Shown: in pieces, positions 1 through 5,205 of the stretch
How the letters are laid out: every line of letters starts with the position of its first letter
How positions within the stretch are numbered: the stretch's first letter is position 1
NCBI GenBank assembly: GCA_017543415.1
Contig: JAFYGD010000207.1
Span: 1 to 5,205, forward strand
Length of the DNA: 5,205 nucleotides
Reading direction: 5' to 3'
Source: Eubacterium sp.
GTDB taxonomy: Bacteria > Bacillota > Clostridia > Oscillospirales > Acutalibacteraceae
The notes under the pieces: generated by a model
What the model was told of the DNA's origin: nothing
What the model saw: the letters and a program-made list of their open reading frames with translations, nothing else
Databases searched by the model: none
Program-made: the position numbers and the translations under genes

Positions 1-1924
1 ATTTTAAAATGATTATTTCAAACGGATGTAAGGTAAGCTTCAGCTTGTCGTTGTAGCTGTAAAGCGTTTCATCCTCGGGTAATGATTTACAGTAAACGTT
101 AACCCTTCTTACGTTTTCAAGCGTTTCGGGCGCGCCCATAAGTGAGTTAAAGGTCAGCGTAAGCGGAGCGTTGTTTTCGGTCGGGTTACGCAGCGCAATT
201 ATGCCTTCGCCCTCTTCGCTCCAGCCTATAAAGCCGTAAACGTTGTTCTCCTCGGGCATTCCGCCTATGAACATTCCGTTTTTCATTATTTCAAAGTTTT
301 CTTTCTGGAACTGCATTGCTTTTTTAAGCGCAGCCCATTTGCCCTCGCTCATCATTTCGGGCGAAAGGTGAAGCTCATTCAGCCCCGCGCTCCTTGCAGC
401 GTTCCAGAAAAGGTATTTTTCAAATTCCTCGTCCGTGTAGCTGAGCTCCGCTTTTTTGCCGTAAATCGGCTCGTGGTTGTAAATTGAGCCGAGCGGAAGC
501 TGTGCCGAGCGAATGCAAAGCGCGTCATAGTAACGGGAATCGCGGTAGGTAATTTCCGCTTCAACCCTGCTTTGCTCCTCGTTATTATCGGCAAAGCCTA
601 TGTCGTCGCTGTTCTGAAGCCATAGGGAGTTTACCCACTGAAGCCACCAGGGCGAAAGGTTTGCATAGCTTGTCATGTTAATGTAAACGTTTTTTCCCGC
701 TTCGCCGGAAGCCCTTAGCTTTTTGAAAAGCTCAATATAGCGGGCGTACATATCCGTAACGTAGTATAAATCCTCGCTGCCGCCCACTGCGTGCATGTGC
801 GAAGGGTCGCTGCACGCCTTATAAGCAAAGCCGTCAAGCTTAAGGTAGCTTATTGAGTATTTATTCGTTATATCAATAAGGTAATCGGTAAGCTTTTCAA
901 CATAAACGGGTGCTGAAACGCAAACCGCCTCTGTGTTTTTGTTAATAAAGCCGTTGCCTGCATTCTGCAGCTTTTTGGCAAATTTCTGCGGCTTTTTGCC
1001 GTAACCTCCGCGGGGGCTTAGCCATAAGCCGAGCGTGCTTCCTATTTCGTCACACTTTGCCTTTGCCTCGTCAAGTCCGTTCGGAAAGCGCTTGTTAAAG
1101 CTCCAGAAATCCGCCTTGTAATTCTGCCAGCCGTCGTCAACAGTGTATGCGTCAAGCTGCGGGATATCGTTCTCCTGAACGGCGTCGTTTACCTTTGCAA
1201 AAAGCTCTGTAACGCTTTCAGAGGTGATTTTATCGTAATTATCGTACCAGGTGTTGAACTGAAAACGCAGCGGGCTTTCAAGCCTAATGGTGTCAAGGTA
1301 TTCAAAAAACGCCTTTTTAACCTCTGTAACCGTGTTGTCCTTTGCGGCGCCCATTACCGTAACGGGGCACTTGAAGTTTCTGCCGACGCTTTTGCCGATA
1401 TAGTATTTAACTCTTCCTGTTCCGTGAACAATCCTGTTGTCCGTAGCGGGGTTTTCACATCCGAAGAAAAGGCTGTCAATGTAAAACGGCTGACCGAGCG
1501 CAGCCCAGGCGGGTGATACGGTTGAACCGTCAACCCTGTCAACGCCGAGGTGGGTTTTGGAATTGATAATGCCAACGCTGTCAAGGTGAACAAAATCAAT
1601 AACCCTTTCGTCGCTCTGGTTAAGGGTAAGCTGCTTGCAGATAGTTTTGCCGTCTGTGTGAATCCAGTATTCAAGCGTAACGCTTACGCCCTGCGTTTCG
1701 GCAAAAACGAACTTAAGCTTGCCCTCCTCCTCGGAAGAACCGATTACGGGTAAGCCCTTTGCGGAAAAATCTCCGCCGTCTGCAAACCTTATAACAAATT
1801 CACAGCCGTTGCCGTCGGGTATGAAGCTCATATCCGAGTATTTGTTAAGTATCTGGCTTGCAAAAAAGTTGCCGTTTACAATTTTAAATTCACGCTTTAA
1901 GCGCTCACTTTCAAGTTTAAACAT
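1..1924 (-). CDS. GH36-like (clan GH-D) alpha-galactosidase-type glycoside hydrolase, stop codon just outside window
   Basis: Probably a cytoplasmic retaining glycosidase that removes alpha-linked galactose or GalNAc from oligosaccharides. The 641 visible codons fit a GH36-like layout: an N-terminal beta-sandwich (about 1-210), a TIM barrel (about 215-530) with VDDGWQ at 262-267, and a C-terminal beta domain (about 545-641). The nucleophile candidate is D364 in YLKLDGF, comparable to the KWD/KID motifs of GH36 and KYD of GH27. The acid/base candidate is D441 (or D440) in WLQNSDDIGF, which resembles the ADID region of GH27. There is no signal peptide (N-terminus MFKLESERLKREF), so the substrate would have to be imported. 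The last visible residues, HPFEIIILK, look like the natural end of the beta domain, and the next codon begins with T, so a stop is probably 1-2 bases beyond the edge. The ATG directly follows the TAG of the TSCPD gene. The fold class is fairly secure, but the exact substrate is not: alpha-galactosidase, alpha-N-acetylgalactosaminidase or a related GH-D activity are all possible. Confidence 0.78.
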   Translation of the reverse strand, partial: MFKLESERLKREFKIVNGNFFASQILNKYSDMSFIPDGNGCEFVIRFADGGDFSAKGLPVIGSSEEEGKLKFVFAETQGVSVTLEYWIHTDGKTICKQLTLNQSDERVIDFVHLDSVGIINSKTHLGVDRVDGSTVSPAWAALGQPFYIDSLFFGCENPATDNRIVHGTGRVKYYIGKSVGRNFKCPVTVMGAAKDNTVTEVKKAFFEYLDTIRLESPLRFQFNTWYDNYDKITSESVTELFAKVNDAVQENDIPQLDAYTVDDGWQNYKADFWSFNKRFPNGLDEAKAKCDEIGSTLGLWLSPRGGYGKKPQKFAKKLQNAGNGFINKNTEAVCVSAPVYVEKLTDYLIDITNKYSISYLKLDGFAYKACSDPSHMHAVGGSEDLYYVTDMYARYIELFKKLRASGEAGKNVYINMTSYANLSPWWLQWVNSLWLQNSDDIGFADNNEEQSRVEAEITYRDSRYYDALCIRSAQLPLGSIYNHEPIYGKKAELSYTDEEFEKYLFWNAARSAGLNELHLSPEMMSEGKWAALKKAMQFQKENFEIMKNGMFIGGMPEENNVYGFIGWSEEGEGIIALRNPTENNAPLTLTFNSLMGAPETLENVRRVNVYCKSLPEDETLYSYNDKLKLTLHPFEIIILK

Positions 1925-2182
1925 CTAAATCTGTTCCTTTATGCTTTCAAGAGCTCTCGCAAGCTGGTCGGGGCAGGAGGTGCCCTTGAAATTACAGTCT
2001 ATGCCTTTAAGAGTTTCAATTACTTCGTCAATAGTTTTGCCCTTAACAAGCGCCGAAATACCCTGAAGGTTGCCGTTGCAGCCGCCTAAAAAGGAAACGC
2101 TGTTTATGGTTTTTCTGTTTTCGTCAACGTCTATTTTAATACTGCGCGAACAGGTGCCGTGCGTTTTGTAATCAAATGTCAT
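1925..2182 (-). CDS. TIGR03905-type TSCPD domain small protein, function unknown
   Basis: An 85-residue protein that I recognise as the stand-alone TSCPD family (TIGR03905-like). The signature T68-S-C-P-D72 is near the C-terminus. Four cysteines sit in conserved surroundings: C11 (HGTCSR), C35 (LGGCNGNLQGIS), C63 (GIDCNFKGTSCPD) and C70. The same domain is found at the C-terminus of some class II (B12-dependent) ribonucleotide reductases. The cysteines suggest metal binding or redox chemistry, but no function is established and none is assigned here. The length is typical for the family, and there is no signal peptide or membrane segment. AGAGGA at 2190-2195 lies 7 bases before the ATG. The gene starts 15 bp after the galE stop, and its TAG directly abuts the ATG of the hydrolase, so it appears co-transcribed with both sugar genes. 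Confidence 0.9.
   Translation of the reverse strand: MTFDYKTHGTCSRSIKIDVDENRKTINSVSFLGGCNGNLQGISALVKGKTIDEVIETLKGIDCNFKGTSCPDQLARALESIKEQI
1935..1939 (-). promoter_or_regulatory. Ribosome binding site of the hydrolase, inside the TSCPD gene
   Basis: AAGGA (within AAAGGAAC) lies 10 bases upstream of the ATG at 1924, within the last codons of the TSCPD coding sequence. It supports the ATG at 1924 as a real start and suggests translation coupled to the preceding gene. A longer start is excluded by the in-frame TAG immediately before the ATG, unless that TAG is read through. Confidence 0.6.
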
Positions 2183-2197
2183 TTTAATGTCCTCTTA

Positions 2198-3214
2198 TCA
2201 GTCGGGATAACCGTCGGGGTTGTTGCTCTGCCAGCGCCAGGAGTCCTCGCACATTTCGTCAAGTCCTCTCTGAGCCTTCCAGTTAAGCTCTTTAAGCGCC
2301 TTTGCAGGGTCGCTGTAACAGATTGCAATATCGCCTGCGCGGCGCGGCTTAATGCTGTACGGACTTTTAACTCCGCTTGCCTTTTCAAAAGCCTTAACAA
2401 CGTCAAGCACGCTGTAGCCAACTCCCGTGCCGAGGTTGTAAATGAATAAGCCGTTTTCTTTTCTTACCTTTTCAACAGCCTTAACGTGGCCGAGCGCAAG
2501 GTCAACAACATGGATGTAATCGCGGATTCCCGTTCCGTCATGGGTTGCGTAATCGTTGCCGAAAACGCCGAGCTCGCTGCGCTTGCCGATAGCTACCTGA
2601 GTAATGTAAGGCATAAGGTTGTTGGGAATACCGTTCGGGTCCTCGCCCATAGTGCCGCTCTTGTGAGCGCCGATGGGGTTGAAGTAACGCAAAAGGCAAA
2701 TTGACCATTCGCTGTCGCTTGCATAAAGGTCCTTCATTATACATTCAATCATATATTTTGTTCTGCCGTACGGGTTTGTAACTCCGCCAACGGGCATATC
2801 TTCGGTAAGCGGGGAAACGTTGTTCATTCCGTAAACCGTAGCCGAGGAGGAGAAAACGATTTTCTTGCAGCCGTTCTTTCTCATAACGTCAAGAAGAACA
2901 AGGGTTCCCGTAACGTTGTTATCAAAGTATTCAAGCGGCTTTTCGCAGCTTTCGCCTACAGCCTTAAGGCCTGCAAAGTGAATAACGCTGTCAATTTTCT
3001 CGCTGTCAAAAACCTTCTGTAAGCCTTCAGCGTCTCTTATGTCAACCTTGTAGAAAGGGAAGTCCTTTCCTACAAGCGCCTTAATCCTGTCATAAGACGA
3101 TTTCTTACAGTTGTAAAGGTTGTCAATAACAACAATATCTATTCCCGCATTTATAAGTTCAACACAGGTGTGAGAGCCGATGTAACCAAGTCCTCCGGTA
3201 ACTAAAACTGCCAT
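2198..3214 (-). CDS. galE: UDP-glucose 4-epimerase
   Basis: Interconverts UDP-galactose and UDP-glucose in the cytoplasm using tightly bound NAD; part of the Leloir pathway and a supplier of galactosyl donors. It is 338 residues, the same length as E. coli GalE, and the landmarks fall at the same positions. It has the Rossmann motif G7-x2-G10-x2-G13 (TGGLGYIGSH), the ribose-binding acid D31 (VIDNLYN), D58 in KVDIRD, HFAGLKAVGES at 79-89, the catalytic S124 in SSSATVYG, and the Y149-x3-K153 pair (NPYGRTK). The C-terminus (DSWRWQSNNPDGYPD) closely matches the E. coli end. Position 299, Tyr in the E. coli enzyme, is Cys here (AICYSD), which predicts that UDP-GlcNAc/UDP-GalNAc are also accepted. 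The RBS AGGAGA (3220-3225) sits 5 bases before the ATG. The gene lies 61 bp downstream of proS and 15 bp upstream of the TSCPD gene. Identity is very secure; the broader specificity is inferred. Confidence 0.97.
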   Translation of the reverse strand: MAVLVTGGLGYIGSHTCVELINAGIDIVVIDNLYNCKKSSYDRIKALVGKDFPFYKVDIRDAEGLQKVFDSEKIDSVIHFAGLKAVGESCEKPLEYFDNNVTGTLVLLDVMRKNGCKKIVFSSSATVYGMNNVSPLTEDMPVGGVTNPYGRTKYMIECIMKDLYASDSEWSICLLRYFNPIGAHKSGTMGEDPNGIPNNLMPYITQVAIGKRSELGVFGNDYATHDGTGIRDYIHVVDLALGHVKAVEKVRKENGLFIYNLGTGVGYSVLDVVKAFEKASGVKSPYSIKPRRAGDIAICYSDPAKALKELNWKAQRGLDEMCEDSWRWQSNNPDGYPD

Positions 3215-3239
3215 AATAATCTCCTAAAATCCAAATTTA

Positions 3240-3274
3240 ACTAAACACTAACAACTAAATACTAAATACTAATT
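3240..3274. repeat. Five tandem 7-bp repeats, ACTAAnn, between proS and galE
   Basis: Five exact-register heptamers on the plus strand: ACTAAAC (3240), ACTAACA (3247), ACTAAAT (3254), ACTAAAT (3261) and ACTAATT (3268). A degenerate sixth unit, ATTAATA, at 3275-3281 runs into the proS stop codon. Read in the direction of transcription, every unit ends in TTAGT. The array lies between the proS stop and the galE ribosome binding site. There is no hairpin, so it is not an obvious intrinsic terminator, and I find no good sigma-A promoter in it. Confidence 0.85.
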
Positions 3275-3275
3275 A

Positions 3276-4715
3276 TTAATAAGCCTTTCCCCAGTAAAGC
3301 ATATGCTTTGCAGGCTTGCCGCAGCAAACGCATTTATCACTTAGCTGTTCCTGTTCAAACGGAATGCAGCGTGAGCCTACGCCGGTAAGCTCTTTTACCT
3401 TGTCTTCACATTCCTCATCTCCGCACCACATAGCCTTAACAAAGCCGTCGCCGTTTTCTTCAAGAGCCTTTGTTATGTCGTCAAGGCTCTTTGCAACGTA
3501 GGTTCTGTTTTCTCTGTTTTCAAGGGCTTTGTTGTAAATGCCCTCGCGCACCTCTTCAAGCTTCTGAAGAACGGCGCTTTCAACCTCGTCAAGTGAAACA
3601 AAGGTCTTTTCTCTGTTGTGGCGAGTAACTATTACGCATTGATTGTTCTCAATGTCCTTGGGGCCTATTTCAACCCTTACGGGTACGCCCTTCATTTCGT
3701 ATTCCGCAAATTTCCAGCCGGGTGAATTGTCGCTGTCGTCAATTTTTGCGCGGCATACCTTTTTAAGACGCTCGCAAAGCTCGTTTGCCTTGTCAAGAAC
3801 GCCCTCCTTGTGCTGTGCAATGGGAATAACCATTGCCTGAATCGGCGCAACGGCGGGGGGAAGAACAAGTCCGTTATCGTCGCCGTGAGTCATAATGATA
3901 GCGCCTATAAGCCTTGTAGTCATACCCCAAGAGGTCTGGTGCGGATATTCAAGCTGATTGTCCTTGTTTGAAAACTGAATGTCAAACGCCCTTGCAAAGC
4001 CGTCGCCGAAATAGTGGCTCGTTCCCGCCTGAAGCGCCTTGCCGTCGTGCATAAGCGCCTCAATACAGTAGGTTCGTTCAGCTCCCGCAAACTTGTCGCT
4101 TTCGGTTTTCTGTCCCTGAACAACGGGGATAGCAAGGTATTTCTGGCAGAATTCGGTGTAAACGTTAAGCATTCTTTCGGTTTCTTCAATAGCTTCCTCA
4201 GCGGTAGCGTGAAGGGTGTGTCCCTCCTGCCATAAAAATTCGCGTGAACGCAAAAACGGACGCGTTGTCTTTTCCCAGCGTACAACGCTTACCCACTGGT
4301 TGTAAAGCTTGGGCAGGTCGCGGTGGGAGTGAACAATATTTTTAAAATGCTCGCAAAACAGGGTTTCGCTCGTGGGACGAACGCAAAGGCGCTCTTCAAG
4401 CTTTTCGCTTCCGCCGTAGGTAACCCATGCGCATTCGGGCGCAAAGCCCTCAACGTGGTCCTTTTCCTTCTGTAAAAGGCTTTCGGGTATGAACATAGGC
4501 ATGCAAACGTTTTCGTGTCCCGTTTCCTTAAACATTCCGTCAAGAATACGCTGAATGTTTTCCCATATTGCATAGCCGTAGGGACGTATTACCATACAGC
4601 CCTTAACGCTTGTGTATTCAATAAGCTCAGCCTTTTTGCAAACGTCCGTGTACCACTTGGCAAAATCTTCATCCATTGAGGTAATAGCGTCAACCATTTT
4701 CTTTTGCTGTGCCAT
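3276..4715 (-). CDS. proS: Prolyl-tRNA synthetase, archaeal/eukaryotic-type (ProS type 3)
   Basis: Attaches proline to tRNA-Pro using ATP; an essential cytoplasmic class II synthetase. It is 479 residues, the usual length for the short type 3 form, which lacks the inserted editing domain of the E. coli-type enzyme. Visible landmarks are the motif 1 region near [11 protein letters not shown] (71-81), the proline-site RPTSE (113-117), motif 2 from R146-W-E148 through [16 protein letters not shown] (152-167), the [16 protein letters not shown] segment (231-246), and motif 3 [11 protein letters not shown] with R268. An anticodon-binding domain follows (about 290-390), then a C-terminal ProS-C domain with a probable zinc site, C431-x4-C436 and C462-x2-C465. 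The protein ends WGKAY, and the C-terminal Tyr is typical of this type. The RBS AAGGAG (4722-4727) is 6 bases before the ATG. The gene is driven by a near-consensus promoter about 45 bp upstream and its leader is too short for a T-box. Confidence 0.97.
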   Translation of the reverse strand: MAQQKKMVDAITSMDEDFAKWYTDVCKKAELIEYTSVKGCMVIRPYGYAIWENIQRILDGMFKETGHENVCMPMFIPESLLQKEKDHVEGFAPECAWVTYGGSEKLEERLCVRPTSETLFCEHFKNIVHSHRDLPKLYNQWVSVVRWEKTTRPFLRSREFLWQEGHTLHATAEEAIEETERMLNVYTEFCQKYLAIPVVQGQKTESDKFAGAERTYCIEALMHDGKALQAGTSHYFGDGFARAFDIQFSNKDNQLEYPHQTSWGMTTRLIGAIIMTHGDDNGLVLPPAVAPIQAMVIPIAQHKEGVLDKANELCERLKKVCRAKIDDSDNSPGWKFAEYEMKGVPVRVEIGPKDIENNQCVIVTRHNREKTFVSLDEVESAVLQKLEEVREGIYNKALENRENRTYVAKSLDDITKALEENGDGFVKAMWCGDEECEDKVKELTGVGSRCIPFEQEQLSDKCVCCGKPAKHMLYWGKAY

Positions 4716-4761
4716 AAAAATCTCCTTATATATAAATTAACAGAATATAATTTTTCATACT

Positions 4762-4790
4762 ATTATAAACTATTTTTACCGATATGTAAA
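4762..4790 (-). promoter_or_regulatory. Sigma-A promoter for proS (and probably the downstream genes)
   Basis: Read on the minus strand, TTTACA (4785-4790, 5 of 6 to TTGACA) is followed after exactly 17 bp by a perfect TATAAT (4762-4767). Transcription would begin near 4755, giving a leader of about 40 bases before the proS ATG. An inverted repeat, TTTAC-N6-GTAAA (4775-4790), overlaps the -35 and spacer and could be an operator or chance. Confidence 0.82.
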
Positions 4791-4860
4791 CACTAATTTT
4801 TATTTGCAAAATAACTATTCATCGGGGTTCGTTTGTATAAATAATTGTGGAATTTATATA

Positions 4861-4888
4861 TTGAATTTTAAAAACTTAGTGCTATAAT
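4861..4888 (+). promoter_or_regulatory. Sigma-A promoter for atpB
   Basis: TTGAAT (4861-4866, 4 of 6 to consensus) is separated by 16 bp from a perfect TATAAT (4883-4888). Transcription would start near 4893-4896, leaving about 30 bases of leader before the ATG at 4924. It diverges from the proS promoter, with 70 bp between the two -35 elements. Confidence 0.72.
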
Positions 4889-4912
4889 AAAGGGTATTAA
4901 TAAGGTAGGATT

Positions 4913-4917
4913 GGAGG
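4913..4917 (+). promoter_or_regulatory. Ribosome binding site of atpB
   Basis: GGAGG is 6 bases upstream of the ATG at 4924. It fixes this ATG as the start in preference to the internal ATG at codon 33. Confidence 0.8.
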
Positions 4918-4923
4918 TATAGT

Positions 4924-5205
4924 ATGTTCTTTGAGCCTGTCGCGGCAAAACTTGATTTAGCAAAAGAGCTCGCCGAAGAGCTTAACATTGAAGAAGTTTT
5001 TGCGTTTAAAATAGGGAATATGAATATAAGCGTTGATGAATCAACCGTGGTTTCGGTTATTATTACCGTTGCTATGACCGTTCTTGCCCTCATATTAACG
5101 CGTAACCTTAAGGCTGAAGGCGAACTTACAAAGCGCCAGATTCTGCTTGAGCTTTTGTATACGAAAGCCGAAGATTTCTTTAAGGGTATGCTTGAGCCGA
5201 AGGCA
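4924..5205 (+). CDS. atpB: F-type ATP synthase subunit a (N-terminal 94 residues, cut by window end)
   Basis: Subunit a forms the stationary half of the proton or sodium channel in the membrane F0 sector. Only the N-terminal part is visible. A hydrophilic, charged head (about 1-30) comes first, then the family's ES.VVS segment (E39-S-T-V-V-S44) leading into the first membrane helix (about 41-58). TRNLKAEG (59-66) and KRQILLELL (70-78) match the conserved loop after helix 1. The catalytic Arg in a later helix is outside the window. The gene has its own promoter and RBS and would normally head the atpBEFHAGDC operon continuing to the right. No atpI lies directly upstream; the divergent neighbour is proS. 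Identification from a partial N-terminus is good but not absolute. Confidence 0.87.
   Translation, partial: MFFEPVAAKLDLAKELAEELNIEEVFAFKIGNMNISVDESTVVSVIITVAMTVLALILTRNLKAEGELTKRQILLELLYTKAEDFFKGMLEPKA

Noticed and set aside
1354..1674. Minus-strand open frame of 106 codons
   Set aside because: It lies wholly within the hydrolase gene in another frame, with no RBS or recognisable motif; a shadow of the real coding frame.
2159..2449. Plus-strand open frame of 96 codons opposite the galE 3' end
   Set aside because: Antisense to galE, which is unambiguous by motif; the composition is a by-product of galE codon use.
3215..3275. Intrinsic terminator or separate galE promoter between proS and galE
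   Set aside because: No GC-rich hairpin followed by a T-run in the direction of transcription, and no -35/-10 pair with 16-18 bp spacing.
3240..3281. CRISPR-like repeat array
   Set aside because: The units are 7 bp and contiguous without spacers, so it is a simple tandem repeat.
3920..4285. Minus-strand open frame of 121 codons within proS
   Set aside because: Alternative frame inside a clearly identified proS; the translation is Arg/Thr-rich and has no family features.
4716..4755. T-box riboswitch in the proS leader
   Set aside because: The predicted leader is only about 40 AT-rich bases, too short for stem I, the T-box sequence and a terminator.
4803..4810. Perfect 8-bp palindrome TTTGCAAA in the divergent region
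   Set aside because: Too short and AT-rich to separate from chance; it does not overlap either promoter core.
4854..5093. Minus-strand open frame of 79 codons opposite atpB
   Set aside because: Antisense to the atpB N-terminus and covering the atpB promoter; its hydrophobic stretch mirrors the atpB sequence and no RBS was seen.

Overview
The window looks like an ordinary chromosomal segment from a low-to-moderate GC Gram-positive anaerobe, most likely a gut-type Clostridia (Oscillospiraceae/Ruminococcus-like). The evidence is the archaeal-type prolyl-tRNA synthetase, a stand-alone TSCPD small protein of the kind common in Clostridia, strong AGGAGG-like ribosome binding sites, near-consensus sigma-A promoters and AT-rich intergenic DNA. 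The lineage is inferred from gene content, not from a marker gene.

Layout from left to right. Four genes lie on the minus strand and are transcribed from right to left: proS (3276-4715), galE (2198-3214), a TSCPD-domain small protein (1925-2182) and a GH36-like alpha-galactosidase-type glycoside hydrolase (1-1924). The hydrolase reaches the left edge, and its last visible codons look like a natural C-terminus. A 208-bp AT-rich divergent intergenic region (4716-4923) follows, with a promoter for each direction. On the plus strand, the first 94 codons of atpB (F-type ATP synthase subunit a) run off the right edge. No stretch over 300 bp lacks a gene.

The minus-strand genes are tightly packed: 61 bp between proS and galE, 15 bp between galE and the TSCPD gene, and 0 bp between the TSCPD gene and the hydrolase. 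No clear terminator separates them, so they may form one transcript from the promoter upstream of proS. The clear functional pairing is GalE with the hydrolase. An intracellular alpha-galactosidase-type enzyme would release galactose (or GalNAc) from imported oligosaccharides, and GalE interconverts the UDP-sugars. GalE carries Cys at position 299, the residue that widens specificity to UDP-GlcNAc/GalNAc in characterised enzymes.

I see no obviously new multi-gene system. The points most worth a second look are the GalE Cys299 gate, five in-register 7-bp repeats in the proS-galE gap, the single in-frame TAG separating the TSCPD protein from the hydrolase, the TSCPD protein of unknown function in a sugar context, and an inverted repeat inside the proS promoter.
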